DNA of 64,000 nt. Source: Heterodera schachtii (taxonomy: Eukaryota > Nematoda > Chromadorea > Rhabditida > Heteroderidae). The stretch is taken from the NCBI GenBank assembly GCA_023374025.1, contig SIJG01000127.1:248001-312000 (forward strand), in the 5' to 3' direction. Made by a program: the position numbers and the translations under genes. The notes beneath the pieces are model-generated. The model was not told where the DNA came from and did not search any database. It saw only the letters and a list, made by a program, of their open reading frames with translations. Within the stretch, counting starts at the first letter, position 1. Each line of letters opens with the position of its first letter. Below are positions 1-12,715 of this stretch, piece after piece.

Positions 1-979
1 GATTAGAAATTGGAAATATTAAAATTAAAATTTGTGCTTCTTAAAGATTGTTGAGAAAATAATTTATTGACTATAATTTTTAATATAAAAAAAATAAGAA
101 TTATAAAATAAAAATTAGTTATTTATCGTTTGTACTTCACCTTAGAAAATTTTACCATAATTAATCACTAGAAACCGGATTTTGAGGCATATGCTCTTTT
201 TTCGCTCCGGATATGAAACTGTTGATATAACCTAGGAAAAAAAATATTAAGCCTGAAGAGCAAAAAAAAAAAAGGTCTCTTGGAAAATTTTTGCCTAGAA
301 AAATGTTGATTTTTGCTGCCTTTTTCCAATTTTCGTGCTTTTTTGCCATTTTTGTAATTTTTTATGCCTTTTTCACATTTTTCGTGCCTATTTGAGAAAT
401 TTTCGTGTCTAAAATTCCGGTCTCTACTAAGAACAGTTTTAATTATTTGAAGTCAATTCATTCACCTACTTAAAAAATTCACTAGGTAGTTTTAAATTAA
501 TGAAACTTTTATGTTGAAATTTAAAAAAAAAACTTTGCCGATTTTGACCTGTTTTTTTCAATCATTTCATGCTTCTAACTACACCACAAAAGGATCTTTA
601 AATGAGATACTCTTTGTCCAATATTTATTTTTTTAATTTACAAAATATTTGCTTTTAAACAGAATATTCTTAAGAATGATTAAATGTTTATTTGAAATTT
701 TGTTATTTGGCTTTTACACTTTGGTGTCATTGATAACTTTAAACTAATCGGGTTTTTTTTTATTTTCATATAATTTATTCTTATAATACATAAAATGACT
801 ATAAATGGAAGTTGCGCATTAATGAATAATTTTAATTAATTTAATTAATTCTATTTACATTAATAAGTTTTTAAATGAATGTTTAATAATTTTTATTTTT
901 TAAAAATTCGATTAATATTTCTTAGTAAGAGGTATAGTTTGTTTTTAAGAGTTAATTAATTCATCTCTTGTGGTCTCAG
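1..979. other. AT-rich stretch without a gene
   Basis: The DNA is T-rich on the + strand with no supported coding region. Positions 290-420 hold a loose short repeat of poly-T ended by GCC or CGTGCC. The small open frame on the minus strand at 161-349 is low-complexity and has no splice context, so I do not call it. Confidence 0.6.
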
Positions 980-1049
980 GACGTACAACGCATGTCTTCA
1001 TCCAGTTTTTTGCGACAAAAAAAGCTCCCGATTTTTATTGGACATGCCT
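980..1049 (+). CDS. Candidate exon, unrecognised protein
   Basis: An intron-like run ending in GGTCTCAG (978-979) is followed by a GC-richer open segment reading DVQRMSSSSFLRQKKLPIF and a few more residues. A possible donor (T|GTTAAA) sits at 1050, and an in-frame TAA follows at 1052-1054, so this is either an internal exon leaving one base or a terminal exon. The base composition differs sharply from the flanking T-rich DNA and the acceptor is good. I do not recognise the protein. It lies upstream of the first dispersed family blocks, in the same orientation. Confidence 0.4.
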
Positions 1050-1054
1050 GTTAA

Positions 1055-4000
1055 ATGTAAAACAGATTAGGCATTCAATCTATTTATATCAAAACCTTAA
1101 TTTAATCATTTGTTGTAGTAACATATAATTTATTTAATTTGTTCTTAATAGCCTAATTTCAAAAAAATATCATTTTATTTTTATTATTCTGAATTTTAAT
1201 ATTTTGACATTTTGATTTTTTCATTGATTATAATAAATGAAATATTTTCCATCTATTCTTATTATTATTTCATGAATTAAAGTTGTTTTTTTTAAATTTC
1301 TTATTTTATTTATTACTTTATTTTTGGATATAATTGTTTATAAACACGAAATGACATTTATGGTATTCAATAAACAAATAAAATTCACAATCTATTATTC
1401 TTACATTTTTATTGAAAATATGATTAATCTCGTTGGAGCCTCCTCAATGTGTTTTTATGCGCTTGCCTCTTTGTTTTTGGAAAATAATTCTTTCAATTAT
1501 CATAATTTAGTTTTAATTTTAATTGATTTTAGAATAAATATTTTTATCTTATCGGAAACTCTCAAAATTTTGACATTTACAAACTCCCATGAGAATGAGA
1601 AGCGTCCTCGGTCGCTCCTTTGAGTGCACTGAGTGCTTCGGTTTAAAATTTTTTCGTTATTATCTCTTAAATTTTGTTAGTTTTTTTATTTGTAAATGAA
1701 TATTCTTAACAGACATTTAATTTTTATTCCTGTATTTGCCTTTACTTTGTATTCATAAAAAAATTGTTTGGGAATTTGATTAATTAATTTATTGTGTCTT
1801 TCGCTTATTTTTATTTTGTAATATATAAAGCTGCTTATTATTGTAAAATATTCAAATCTTTTAATAATTATTTCTATTTTCCATTTAATCTTGGCGTCTT
1901 CTGATAGTGTCCATTCAAGGTGTTAACTTGATGTTTTCTCATTTAAATATGGTTTCGGTCACTTGCATATATCAATAACAATTATTAGAAAATTTCTATT
2001 TTATTTTACTAGAAACTTCTGTTCTAAAAATATTTAATTTAATTTTTAAATTCACATGTCTTCTTACGGGAATTAACTAAATTAATGTTTCTTTAAACTC
2101 CTTGTTGGTTGTCAAGAAAAAACGAGTACTGGCATCATTGTTTCAAATATTAGTTAGCGCACTGATTCATTTTATGTATATTAAGAATTGTTATAATTGT
2201 AAATTCAAAAATAAAGAAATTATTATAATAAATTTTAAAATTATTTATTAATTGTTATAAACTTTGACGTTTACAACTCCCATGAGAATGAGGTCACTGA
2301 TGATTTCTATTAGTGCTCCAGTGGTTTTGTTTTCAATTTTCGAAGACTTAAAAAAAGGTTTGTTATGTTTTATTAACTTTATTAAAATAATAAATTTTTT
2401 CATATTTTAGTCAAATTTTTCTAAAAAGTATTAAATTAATTAGAAAATATAATTTTATCATATTTTCTTTTTTACATAAATTTTTACTGCTTTTTTTCTT
2501 TCTTTTAGTTAACTTTTTCGTATTTCGTAGCTATGCCATGTTAAATGAATGGGGCTTACTTTCTTTATAAGAAAAATTTAATATTCTTAACAGAGTAAAT
2601 TTTTTTGCTTTATTTGTATTCATAAACTTTTTTTGGAATTCTATTATTTAATTTATTGCGTTTTCGTTTATTTAAGTATGATTTCGGGCAACTTGATTGT
2701 ATTGAACAACAATATCAGAAAATTTTATTTTTCGAGCATTGCAGCATTTTTTCAAATATAAGTTTTAATTAAAGGTTATTGTTTTTTTCAATGCTCCAAC
2801 CGTGACATTATAGCTTTTTATTTTTCTATTTCGACTTCTGAATAAATATTTTCTTTATTTTAAATTAAATGAATTTTTTATATTTTAAATTTAGATGTTT
2901 TCATTAAATGATTTATATATCGGCAATGCTCGAACCTCGTGGCATTGAAGTTGGTATTTGGCGTTGAATCGGCTGAAACGGCTTGGATGAGGCTGATGTG
3001 TTTGACGTTTAATAGTATTTACAATTTTTTTTAAATATTATTTCATTTTTGTACTTAAACTGAAGGATTATTTTCTTATACCTTATTTAATGATGCTATT
3101 GCAAACCAAAATTTGTAGAATAGTTTATTAATATATATATTTCACAAATTAAATCTATATTTTTGAGCTTTTATAATTTTTAATGTTTTTTTTATTAATA
3201 AGCGATCTTTTCATATCCGAATTGTGGATGTTATTTTGTAATGCAACTTTACCATTTTTAAATCTTAAAATTTTAATATTTATAATTTTCAAAACAAGTT
3301 TAGCTTCGTCAATATATTAACTAGCTTATTTTAAATTTAAGTTGTGAAATATATAATATGTTTATTATAATTTATTAACACGATCCTTATGAACTGAGCG
3401 CATTGGACAATGACATAAACAAATGGTAGTAATTTATTAGAAAATCCGGATTATAGGGCAGATACGGTAAAAATTCCCAAGCCCAGTTTTTCCATTTTCA
3501 CCAGTATTAACGTGGGTCAAAAATGTGCGTTCAATTCCATTTTCCCCCATGGCACCTATTTTTAAGAAATTATGTCTATTGTTAAAAACCGAAATTTTTT
3601 TTTTTTTACGAATAAACCAAAATGATTTCATGAACGATGCATTTATGATATGGATTTAAATTTTAAATTATGTTGCGCAAAAGCAGCGTTATGGTGTTTG
3701 AATAAATTAATATTTTTATATGAAGATATTACAGTTTATCTTTTTATTATAATTGCTCATTGAATTATTTTTATTTTCAATTGGTATAATAATTTTTTTA
3801 CCTCATTTTTAAATTACATTGAGTATTTCATTTTTTTAATTGGTATGGTCCAATTAAAAATATTACTTTATTTTACTAAGGTGATCATTATTAAGTATTT
3901 TAATTTTATGAATTTTTAAAAAAAATTAAAATATTCATCATTAATTTGTATATGGAATTTCGACAATTGATTCTTGCAGTTACTAATTTTTAAATTATTT

Positions 4001-5479
4001 TCTTAATTAATTGTAAAGCCATTATTAATTTATTTCAGATGATTCTGATTCTTTTTATTTGGTATTGCTTTTAATATCTATATTTTTTCAAAATCTAAAT
4101 TTTTATGAGTTTTTTAAATTATGCTAATAAAAATTCAAATAAAATTGGTTTAATACTACATTGCGATTCAAATGTTAGTTTTTTTTTATATTTTTACATT
4201 AATAATCATTGTATGGCTCTTTTTCTAATAACAACATTTAGATGAATTGATGTTTTATTCTTTGTAAAATTGTTTTAAATTATTGGCCATAATTATCTGA
4301 TTAGTCTTTTATGTTCCGTAAAAACGAGCGCGCCTTGTTTAACAATATTACATGTCTCTTCCCTTAAGTATACTATAAAAATGTGTCTGTCTTCCAAATT
4401 ATATGAAGATAAATCTTGTTCACAAATATAAATTTGTTATATTTTAGACCTTCAAATTAATCAGATTTGATTATTTTTCACTAATAACATGCTGTGACTT
4501 CAATTAATTTCCACATAGCTATTTTAATAATTTAAAAATTTGATTTTAATAAATACATATTTAAAATAATACGAAGATTATATAATATTTTAAAAAGTAT
4601 TAATTAATTGTTTTTTTTGGCTTTTTAATACTTATTTATTTGCAAACATTTTCTGCGGCACAATTAGATTATTACATGCAATTTTATTCTTATTCTAATT
4701 CATTTCCATATAGCTGTTTTAATATTTTAAAAATTTTGATTTTATTAATTACAGTTTTTCAAATTTTTATGTTATAAAAATATTTATCTTTTCAACAAAA
4801 ATACCAATTGTTTTATTTTAAAGGTAGCAGGGCTCCACTCAAAAGATAATCTTTTTTTATTCATTTTTCCTTCATTCTTTTTGTTAGTAAAATTTTTGTC
4901 CAACTTTTTTAAATGTTCATTTATTTTGATTAATTATTACTCTCATCACTTAAGGATTTCTTATTTTTGAATCTCATTGTGTAATCTTCCGAGTCTAAGG
5001 TCGGTTGGACATTTTTCTTCGTTGTAATATAACAATTTTTAAATTTTATTAATGTCATTGTTTGTTAATTAAATTATTTCATCATTCAAAACAATTTTAC
5101 ATGAAGAATACCGTTCGTAACAAAAATAATTCTCAGGGAAATGACAATTTTTTGTTTTTCATCAATCAATTAAATTCTGCTTTTTAAATGAAATATAGTT
5201 TGAACAGATTTGATTATTTATTTTTTCTATACATATTTTTTCGTAGTATAAATATAGCTATTTTTATTCTGTAAAAAGTAGTTTTTTTGTACATTTATTA
5301 ACTTGAGATAAGTGACACGTTTCAGCATACGTGCATTTTTTGAAATCAATATTAATTTTAAAATTTAATGCGCAATTTCCTTGTAGGAATTTTTAGTATG
5401 TTAGCAAAAAAATAAAAAAAACTAAAAAAGAAAATAAAAAAAAACTTTTATTTTGTTTTTTATTTAAAAATTTTTAGCC
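1055..5479 (+). repeat. Degenerate blocks of the dispersed T-rich family
   Basis: No intact gene is visible. Recurrent blocks are: 'TTTGACRTTTACAA..CCCATGAGAATGA' at 1570-1650 and 2263-2335; 'CATGTTAAATGAATGG' at 2535-2590; 'ATGGTTTCGG..ACTTG..TGTAT' at 1950-2040 and 2680-2750; 'ATATCGG..ATGCTCGAACCTCG' at 2915-2960; 'TTCCGTAAAAACGAGCGCG' at 4312-4390, again near 24813. The blocks recur in the same order and orientation at 6.7-9.2, 33-39, 41-43 and 46-49 kb. Some blocks translate to similar peptides in different copies, but stops and frameshifts break them here. Confidence 0.6.
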
Positions 5480-5752
5480 TTTGTGTATTTTGGGAAATCT
5501 CGGTCGCTTTCTTCTTTATTTCCTTATTTTTATCGCAGAGTATGAAGCGTGCCTTTGTTGGGTTGGGCCTCCCGCCGCCGGACATTCACGGCGCGGGAGG
5601 CGCACCCCGCTTATGATTTGGAAGCCCCTCTTTGTGTCTTTTTTGGGAAAAAGAGAAGATTTGTTAACAGAAAACAAAAAGACAAAAAGAGGAGGCACGA
5701 AGGGTGGCGTAAACGGGGCCAACTGTTGTTCTTTGATTTTTTGGGCATAACA
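5480..5752 (-). mobile_element. LTR-retrotransposon 3' LTR remnant
   Basis: Read on the minus strand, a purine-rich tract (GCAGCAGGGGAG, 5753-5764) is followed directly by TGTTATGCCC (5752 downward). This is the usual polypurine tract plus 5'-TG of an LTR. The segment is GC-richer than its surroundings and contains AATAAA-like signals near 5515-5530. I cannot find the far LTR end or a second LTR, so the element is truncated. A Ty3/gypsy-type element fits but is not proven. The small overlapping open frames on both strands are non-coding LTR sequence. Confidence 0.45.
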
Positions 5753-6078
5753 CTCCCCTGCTGCGCATGAACGCCGACCTCGGCGTTCAGACTTGGGCTG
5801 TAGTTTTTAAATTGTAATTAATGAAATGTCGTTTTCGTTGTTGTTGTGGTTGTTTGGCGTTTAGTGGTGATTGTGTGAAATGGGGACAAGGAGAGAGTGA
5901 GAAAACATAAAAGGAAATGAGAGTCCGAGAGGTATAATGGTAAAAGGCCAATGTTTTAATAATTGGTTATATGTATATATATATTATGTATTTTGTGCGC
6001 TTTGGTCCATATTCTTTTTTTTCTTTCTCTGCCGCTTGACCCTGCCTCTTATTTTTTCTGCTTCTCTTCCTCCTCGCC

Positions 6079-6437
6079 TTACTTTCTGTTCTCATCCTGT
6101 TTCTCTTCTATCACCTCTTTCTTTTTCTTCGCCATCTCGTCCATCACATCCCGAAGGATGTGAGTGCATTCGAAGAGAAGTCCTCTCACTTTTTCAACTT
6201 TTGCCTCGGTGGTCAGCGTTCTGACCGGGCTCACATCTAGTGGCCTCTTGCGCGGAATGTGCCATCGATTTACAAATCACGTGGAGGGGCCCGTACATCG
6301 GCCAACTTCCGATTTGTTGTCACCCCATTTGCCGCGCCCTTCCGGGGGAATCCCCGGGTTTTTTATTATGTTGTTCGCCACGGGCCCTATTAAGTTTCGC
6401 GCGAACCGTTGGCCCGCACTTGATGAATGCAATTTGT
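6079..6437 (-). pseudogene. Retroelement polyprotein C-terminal remnant
   Basis: On the minus strand one frame stays open for about 120 codons with a single internal TGA (near 6280). It ends at TAA (6079-6081) in a basic, coiled-coil-like tail rich in K and E (MAKKKKEVIEEKQDENRK). It lies upstream, in minus orientation, of the polypurine tract and LTR start, which is where the 3' end of a retroelement gene should be. The GC content is well above background. The domain is not diagnostic (gag, integrase tail or accessory protein). The open frames on the + strand over the same DNA are shadows. Confidence 0.4.
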
Positions 6438-6439
6438 AA

Positions 6440-9290
6440 ATGATTAAAGTTTATTAAAAAATCTAGTATTTTATTATGTAAATGATTAAAGTTTATTAAA
6501 AAATCTACTATTTTATTAATATTTCGTCATGAATTTAGTAATTAAAGAATAAATTATTTAATTAATTTCTTAAAAATTTTCCGAATATTTTTCTAATACT
6601 TTATTAATGGGAAAAGGGACCGTGCCTTGAAAAGGACCATGGCGGAAATCAGGATATGGTTTCATTTTTATTTTTTAATGTTATTTAAAATTATTTTTAT
6701 GCTTATTTTATTAAATTAAAGAAATTTTTAAAAGTTGATTATTATGGTAGAGAAGGAAATATTATTATACATTCGTTTTAATTTTCGTTTATAAATTTGT
6801 GTATCAAGTGCTTAACGTGCTTATAGTTATTTACTTTTAACACTAATAAGTAATTTAGATTATCATTATAATCTTATTAAAATCTCTTTGTGTCTAGGTG
6901 TTTTTACTTCATTTATTTCTTTTAAATATAGTTACGGGCACCTGAATTGTACCAAGACAACTAACAGAAAATTTTATTTTACGAGAAACTTCCGTTATAA
7001 AAAGTATTTAGTAAAAATTTTTAATTCACATGTGCTCAAAGGGACTCCAGTTTTCGGACGGCGCTCCTTTTTTGAAAATAATTTTAGCTTTGCATGGCGT
7101 CTAAATTTATATGATTATGTTTTGGTTTAAATAATAACCAAAGTCTCAATTATTTTACAGAAGAATTTATCATATTGTATTCCCTTTTCTTTAATTTTTT
7201 ATATTAATGTTCTACTACTTTTATATAATTTATTAACTAATTTAATCGATCACTTTAAACTCCTTGTCTTTGCTGTCAAGTAATAATTTCGAATACTGGC
7301 ACTATTTTTTCAAATATACATTTTAATTAAAGGGTGTTGTTTTTTTAATTTACAATAGATTAATTAATTTATTTGCATATTATTATTTTTAGATATTTAC
7401 AAAAATAAACTGTTGCAAAGCTAATAAATAGTACTAATATTTTTGTTATTTAGTATTTTTCACTTATTATTTAATTTTTTTATTTAATTTATTTTTAGTA
7501 CTATTTTCTTAATATATTTATCAATTTTTGTAGTAGTAAATTTTATGTAATTCTTAATATTTTTAGGTGGTAAATTTTCGTCATTTGAGTTAAAAGATCA
7601 ATATGGAATTAATAATTAGCTTTCCACTCTGTCTGTATTCAATTTTTATGAGTTTAATTTGAGAAAAGTAAACACCCAAAGTCATTATTTTTGCATTAGT
7701 GTGAGGAAAACTTGAAGTCCAACAAGATCCATCCATTTTGGTTTGCTGCGTTTGTCTTTCCTCGATGGCGTCTTTCATTGCTCCGAATGTTTGTATTAAA
7801 TTTCCAATATAAAAATAATCATCTTTATTAGAATAAAATTTTTTACATTTTATATTTTAATCCAATTTTATTAATTATCTATTCAATCGATTAGTGCTAA
7901 TTTTTATTAGAAAATATAGTTTTATCATATTTTATTTTTTACACAAATTTTACTGCTTCTTTTTTTATATTTGTTTCTTTTAGTTAACTTTTTTATTTTA
8001 CTAGCCATGCCATGTTTAATGAATGATATAGAAGAATTTACAATAATTCAATTTAATGTTAAGTTTACTTTTCTTCAATTTTTACCTATATTAAATTTTC
8101 TTCTTTTATTTTATTTAAGTATTAATTAATTTGATCGATTGCTTTAAACTCCTTGTTGCGCGGCGCAATTAATAGCAAATGTCGCGTGTTCGCACCATTG
8201 TTTCAAATATTAATTTTAATTAAATGCTGCTGCTTTCTTAATTTTACAATTATTTTAGGTATTTATAAAAAATCTAATATTGCAAAGCTAATGAGTAGTA
8301 CTATTGGCAATGAATATATTTGTTAGTTATAATTTCTGACATTTATTAATAAATATTGCGTAATTGCACTTTAATTAGCTTCATAAGCATTAAATATTCA
8401 TTAATTTTTTAAATGTATCGCTCCTCTGTGTTCTATTCGTTTGATATTAGTGTTAATGATTTCGAACAAAATTATTTACTTTTTTGTTTCATTTATTTTT
8501 AGATCATTTTTATTTTTATATTATGTCAATTTTTGTAGCAATAGTGGTATATTTTATGTAAATCTAAGTCATTATGAAGTTTATTTCTTACTATTTTTAG
8601 GTGCTATATTTTCGTGAATTGATGGTGAAATAATCAAAGATGAAATTTTTGTTGATTGTAATGATAAAGATGGAATTAATTAATTATTTCTTGTCCATTA
8701 TCAGTTCATACTACTTTGGGTTGTCTGTATTCAGTTTTTTTATGAGTTTAAAAGCAAAACCCATACTTTTTTTTGTAGCAGTATGTAAATCTCAGACTTT
8801 CTGAAATTTATTTCTTACTATTTTTAGGTGGTATTTTTGTATAATTGAAGTTGCAATGTTCAAAAGTGTAAAAAGTGTAATTAATTAATTATTTCTTAAC
8901 CACATCTGTTGTGGATACTATCTTGGTTGTCTGTATTCAATTTAATAAATAAATAATTGCGTAACAATCATTTTCATGTTTAGGATTTTATGATTATTTT
9001 AAAAATTTTTACTTTCTTTCATTTGTTTCTTTTATACCACTTTATTTAATCGTTGTTATTATGCTTTTATGATATCATTTTTGTTATGTATTTAATGTAA
9101 ATTTCTGATTTGCTGCAGTTTATTTATTAGGACTAATTTGGTGAAATTTTTCGTGCAATTGGTATTATGATCAAATTTGGTTTACGCAAATTTTCGCCAA
9201 GCAGATTAAGGTTTTATGATGAATCAATTTCTTGCTTCATTTTAATTACATTATTTGTAATAAGTGGTTATTTTTTCAAAAATAATTTAA
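6440..9290 (+). repeat. Degenerate blocks of the dispersed T-rich family
   Basis: Recurrent blocks with partners elsewhere: 'GAGAAGGAAATATTATT..ATTCGTTTTA' at 6748-6870 (also 35458 and 42857); the 'GGGCACCTGAATTGTACC' block at 6925-7010; 'TTTGCATGGCGTCTAAATTT' at 7088-7115; 'GTGTGAGGAAAA' at 7705-7790 (also 32070 and 47600); 'GCTCCTCTGTGTTCTATTCG' at 8411-8450 (also 42131 and 48715); 'GTGAATTGATGGTGAAATAATC' at 8615-8700. The segment 6888-7130 keeps one open frame over several blocks (for example KFYFTRNFRYKKYL and FAWRLNLYDYVLV), so it is the least decayed relic here. Two tandem 37-bp copies of an AT-rich unit lie at 6437-6510. Confidence 0.6.
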
Positions 9291-9705
9291 AACTCAATTG
9301 TTTTTCAAATATAAATTAAACAATTTCAGAATTTTTGCAAATATAATTTAAGCAATTTCAGGTTACAGTTACATTTTATTTGGTAATTTTTTTATTTAGT
9401 TGATCGTTTTAGATTTACAGTTCGTTTCCCATCCAACTTTAAAAAAAATTTTTTTTTGTTTTATAAAATATTTAAAAATAAACCATTTAACTTTTTTTAA
9501 TTGCAATCAGGAGTATTTAAAAATTAATTCTACTTTTTTTATTTTATCTATGTCAGAAATGATTTTCCAAAACAAATTTTGCTTTTTCTATTTCAACTGC
9601 AGAATAAATAATTTTATAATCTTTAGCTTTTAATATTTGAGCTCACTCATTATAACTTAGTTGTTAAGAGGGATTTCTTTACTTTTCCTCATTTCACTTT
9701 TGCAG

Positions 9706-9971
9706 TTGGCAAAATTGAAGCAAAAAGTCACTTGAGTGTTTTAACCTGATATAACCTGATTACGGGCAATTGAAAGAGTATCAAATGGTTTCGTTTAAAT
9801 TAATATTTAATTATAATTAATTTTCTTTATTTCTTTTCAAATTTTATTCGTCTTTATCAATTTAATTGATATATGGTGAATTTATTCATAGCTGATTCTG
9901 CTTCATTTCCTTCAAACGAAAGCCCACACGTTTGGATAAGATCAAATGAGCCATTTTCGGTTGTGAAATAA
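9706..9971 (+). CDS. Two-exon 3' end of an unrecognised gene
   Basis: Exon A is 9706-9735. It follows the strong acceptor TTCACTTTTGCAG, reads GKIEAKSHL and leaves one base at the donor A|GTGTTT. Exon B is 9892-9971. It follows ATTCATAG, opens with two bases that complete the codon (ACT, Thr), then reads DSASFPSNESPHVWIRSNE and on to a TAA stop at 9969-9971. The phases agree, both exons are GC-richer than the 156-bp intron between them, and the intron is T-rich. Earlier exons are not identified. A decayed FRAI-type block at 9140-9215 lies upstream in the same orientation and may be an earlier exon. I do not recognise the product. Confidence 0.45.
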
Positions 9972-11664
9972 GAAAAAACTTATTAAATTTAATTTATATG
10001 TTTTCTGAAGTTGAATTGTATAGCAATTTAAATTGCTTTTTAAATTTTATTAGTTGTTGTTGTTGTTTACATTATGATTTTTTATTTCAGTTTATTTTAT
10101 TATTTTAAGATCTTTTAACATATCCATTTTTTCAAAGCATTTAAGATTTCATTATTTCTCAATTTTTAAAATATAAAATGCATTACAATCATTAAAACTT
10201 AGCCTTTCATATGCTAATTGCAAATGCAAAATTGTAATGATATTTTAATAAGTATAAAATAACCTGATAATTATTTCTTTCCTGTAAAAATATGGCTTTT
10301 AATATTAATTATTAACCTTAACTTTTATAATTTGTTTGGAATAAATAATTATTCTTTTTTCTTGTCAAGAAATGAGAATATTCCGATATTTCATTCGCGA
10401 CGAGATTATTAAATTATGTGCGTAACTCTACATATTCTTAAACGAATATAAGTTGCTTTATTTTTTTATTATATTTTTAAAAATTTTCTGAGAATGTGGT
10501 TTGTATTTTTTTTACTAAAAAATTATAATTCCACTGTATTTGATTATTATGAAATACATTCTTTTTGCTTTTTTTATCTTATAGCATTTATTGCTTTTAA
10601 TAATTTTCTTAGATTGACCTTTTAAACTCTTCAGCCATTAAAGTGTCTATAACATAATTCGCAATTTAACTTTAGTATTTAAATTAAATCAATTCTTTTT
10701 TATCAGATTGTATATGATTATTATGAGAAACATAATTTTGTTTTTAATCTTTTAGCATTTAATTGCTTTTTTTTAAAATGAAATTATTTTTTCTACCTTT
10801 TAGTGTGTTTTCGTTTCAAATATTTTACGATTTGTTTTTTTGGTTTTTATTTAACCAATTTATGACTAAATTGTGCTCCTACGATTGTGAAAATGAAGTA
10901 GCGATATTTAATATTTATTCCCTAGTTTAAAGGCATTTAGGTACTAATATTGTCTTGAATTTTGTATTTGATTTGCTTTATAGATATTTTTGTATATTAT
11001 ACTTTTTTGGATAATATGATGTTCTACCTATATTTTTAAATCATTTTTTTTCAAATCACAACCTGTTTAATAAAACTTTAATTTTTTTTATTTGTTTAAC
11101 TATTATGTAATTTATTAATATTTAATTTTCTTATTTTAAATTCGACTGATCTCATTTTCTCGCCTCCATTCTTTTGTTTTTCAAATATTATGCCAGCAAA
11201 TTTTCTCGTTTATATATTCATATATATGATATTTTATATTTTATTTTAGAATAAAATTATTTTTATTATTATAACCAATGTCATTAAAAATTTTTATTTT
11301 ATTTATATATGATGCAATGTTTAAAGTAAATTTTTATTATACATATTTAGTTACAACAAAAAAGTGTAAAATTAAATTGTTTGACATTTGTTAAATATTT
11401 TAATTTATTTAAAGTTAAATTATAAAATAAGTTGTTTTTTTACTTAATATTAAATTATGCTAGTTTAATTTCAATTTCTTCATTCTTTCATTAGTTTAGC
11501 TATTTAAAATCACGAGCATTTATCCTCGATTTCACGGCTTTCTATTTGGGCTTTTTTAAAATTCTCCTTAAGTTATTTTTTATTTGCATTTGTACATATA
11601 CGTATCAACTATTATTTCAATTATTCACTCTATTCATTTGAATTAAAAGACGAATAGAGATATA
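9972..11664. other. T-rich stretch without a clear gene
   Basis: Apart from the small candidate exon at 10372-10421 I see only T-rich, intron-like DNA and faint dispersed-family sequence. No open frame here has both splice context and unusual composition. Confidence 0.5.
10372..10421 (+). CDS. Candidate first exon, unrecognised
   Basis: After TTCTTGTCAAG an ATG opens a segment reading MRIFRYFIRDEIIKLC that ends at a donor GC|GTAACT, leaving two bases. It is rich in CG-containing codons against a T-rich background. I find no downstream exon of matching phase with confidence. It could be a chance island. Confidence 0.25.
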
Positions 11665-12607
11665 GGTAAATATCCATCATAGGTCCCAGACTCAAAATTG
11701 CATTAAAACACTTTTATAGGTTTTCTTAGGTGCTAAAAACGCCTAAACCGTCAAAAAAACTGCGCGGCAAAGCGTTTAAACCGGTTTTTGAACCGGTTTA
11801 AAACTCGAAAATTTGAGTGAAAAGGGTGGCACCTGACCTTTTAAAACGGTCTAAATCACACAAATTTGATATCATTCGAAAGCTCTTTACAAGCTAAGTC
11901 TAAAAATCAAGGAATTAAGTCGAACCAATGCCATCTAGGCACTGGGACAACTGAGTCCCAGTGAAATGGACACTTCAGTACCAAAAAATAATAAACGGGA
12001 AATAACAATTTAAAAGCAAAATTTCGCAAAAGGGAGCATGCGAAGACGGAGCAAGTAGTGGGGCGAGACGGAGGGCGGAGGAAGACGTCTGACGAGCGCC
12101 ACAGGCGGTTGACTGCGGGGGCCCGAAGGGCCCCCGCCAATCAGTCAACCGCCTGCGGATCACGCGCGGACTTCTTCCAGTAGCTCATAGTCTCGCCCCA
12201 CCTACTGGCCGCCGTAGTCGAGTGTGCGGCGGTTTTTTAGCGCAATAAGCTAAATTAAACTTTTATATTTGACGTTCTTTTCCCATTTTTTTTGACTACT
12301 GGTTTAAAAATAGTTTTAACGATTTTGAGGACCAATAACATGCGTCGGTTCGACTTAATTCCTTGATTTTTAGACTTAGCTCGTTAAGAGCTTTCGAATG
12401 ATACCAAATTTGTTCAAAATTTTTTATTTAAAATTGATTTTTGGCTGATTTTTGAGGCAAATTTTCGTGATTTAAACCGGTTCAAAAACCGGTTTAAACG
12501 CTTTGCCGCGCAGTTTTTTGACGGTTTAGGTGTTGTCAGCATCTAAGAAAACCTATAAAAGTGTTTTTATGCGATTTTGAGTCTGGGACCTATGATGGAT
12601 ATTTTCC
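11665..12607. mobile_element. Foldback DNA transposon, nested palindrome
   Basis: Long terminal inverted repeats of about 265 bp face each other. 'AATATCCATCATAGGTCCCA' near 11669 is matched by its reverse complement ending near 12603. 'CTGCGCGGCAAAGCG' followed by a doubled AACCGGTT motif appears near 11759 and inverted near 12470-12513. 'TATCATTCGAAAGCTCT' is at about 11870 and inverted at about 12390. The GC-rich core (12040-12240) is itself inverted: GTAGTGGGGCGAGAC against GTCTCGCCCCACCTAC, with an innermost hairpin around GGGCCCGAAGGGCCC. No transposase is encoded, so it is non-autonomous. Target-site duplication is unclear. The right end abuts the DNA-binding-domain remnant of the receptor gene. 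Confidence 0.85.
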
Positions 12608-12625
12608 AAATATTTATATTTTGAA

Positions 12626-12713
12626 AAAAGTATTAATATTTTTGTGGTTTTCGGAAAAATGGAATTCTTTTGTAAAAATAACTCTTCGTTTGCTCCTAAT
12701 TATCTTAAATATT
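12626..12713 (+). pseudogene. Nuclear receptor DNA-binding domain remnant
   Basis: The + strand reads KSINIFVVFGKMEFFCKNNSSF, which resembles the stretch between the two zinc fingers of nuclear hormone receptors. By the family spacing (C-x5-C) the residue after CKNNSS should be cysteine, but it is phenylalanine (TTT). The frame then runs into TAG before the CKRCRLNKC segment, which lies in another frame. The first zinc finger (CxxC..CxxC) is not found, and the DNA immediately upstream is the foldback element's end. Either the DNA-binding domain is broken, or its first exon lies further upstream with an unusual splice. Confidence 0.55.
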
Positions 12714-12715
12714 AG

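Noticed and set aside
5481..6443. Several overlapping open frames on the + strand
   Set aside because: They lie over the minus-strand LTR remnant and polyprotein remnant, are low-complexity (S/F/P-rich), and have no splice context. They are shadows.
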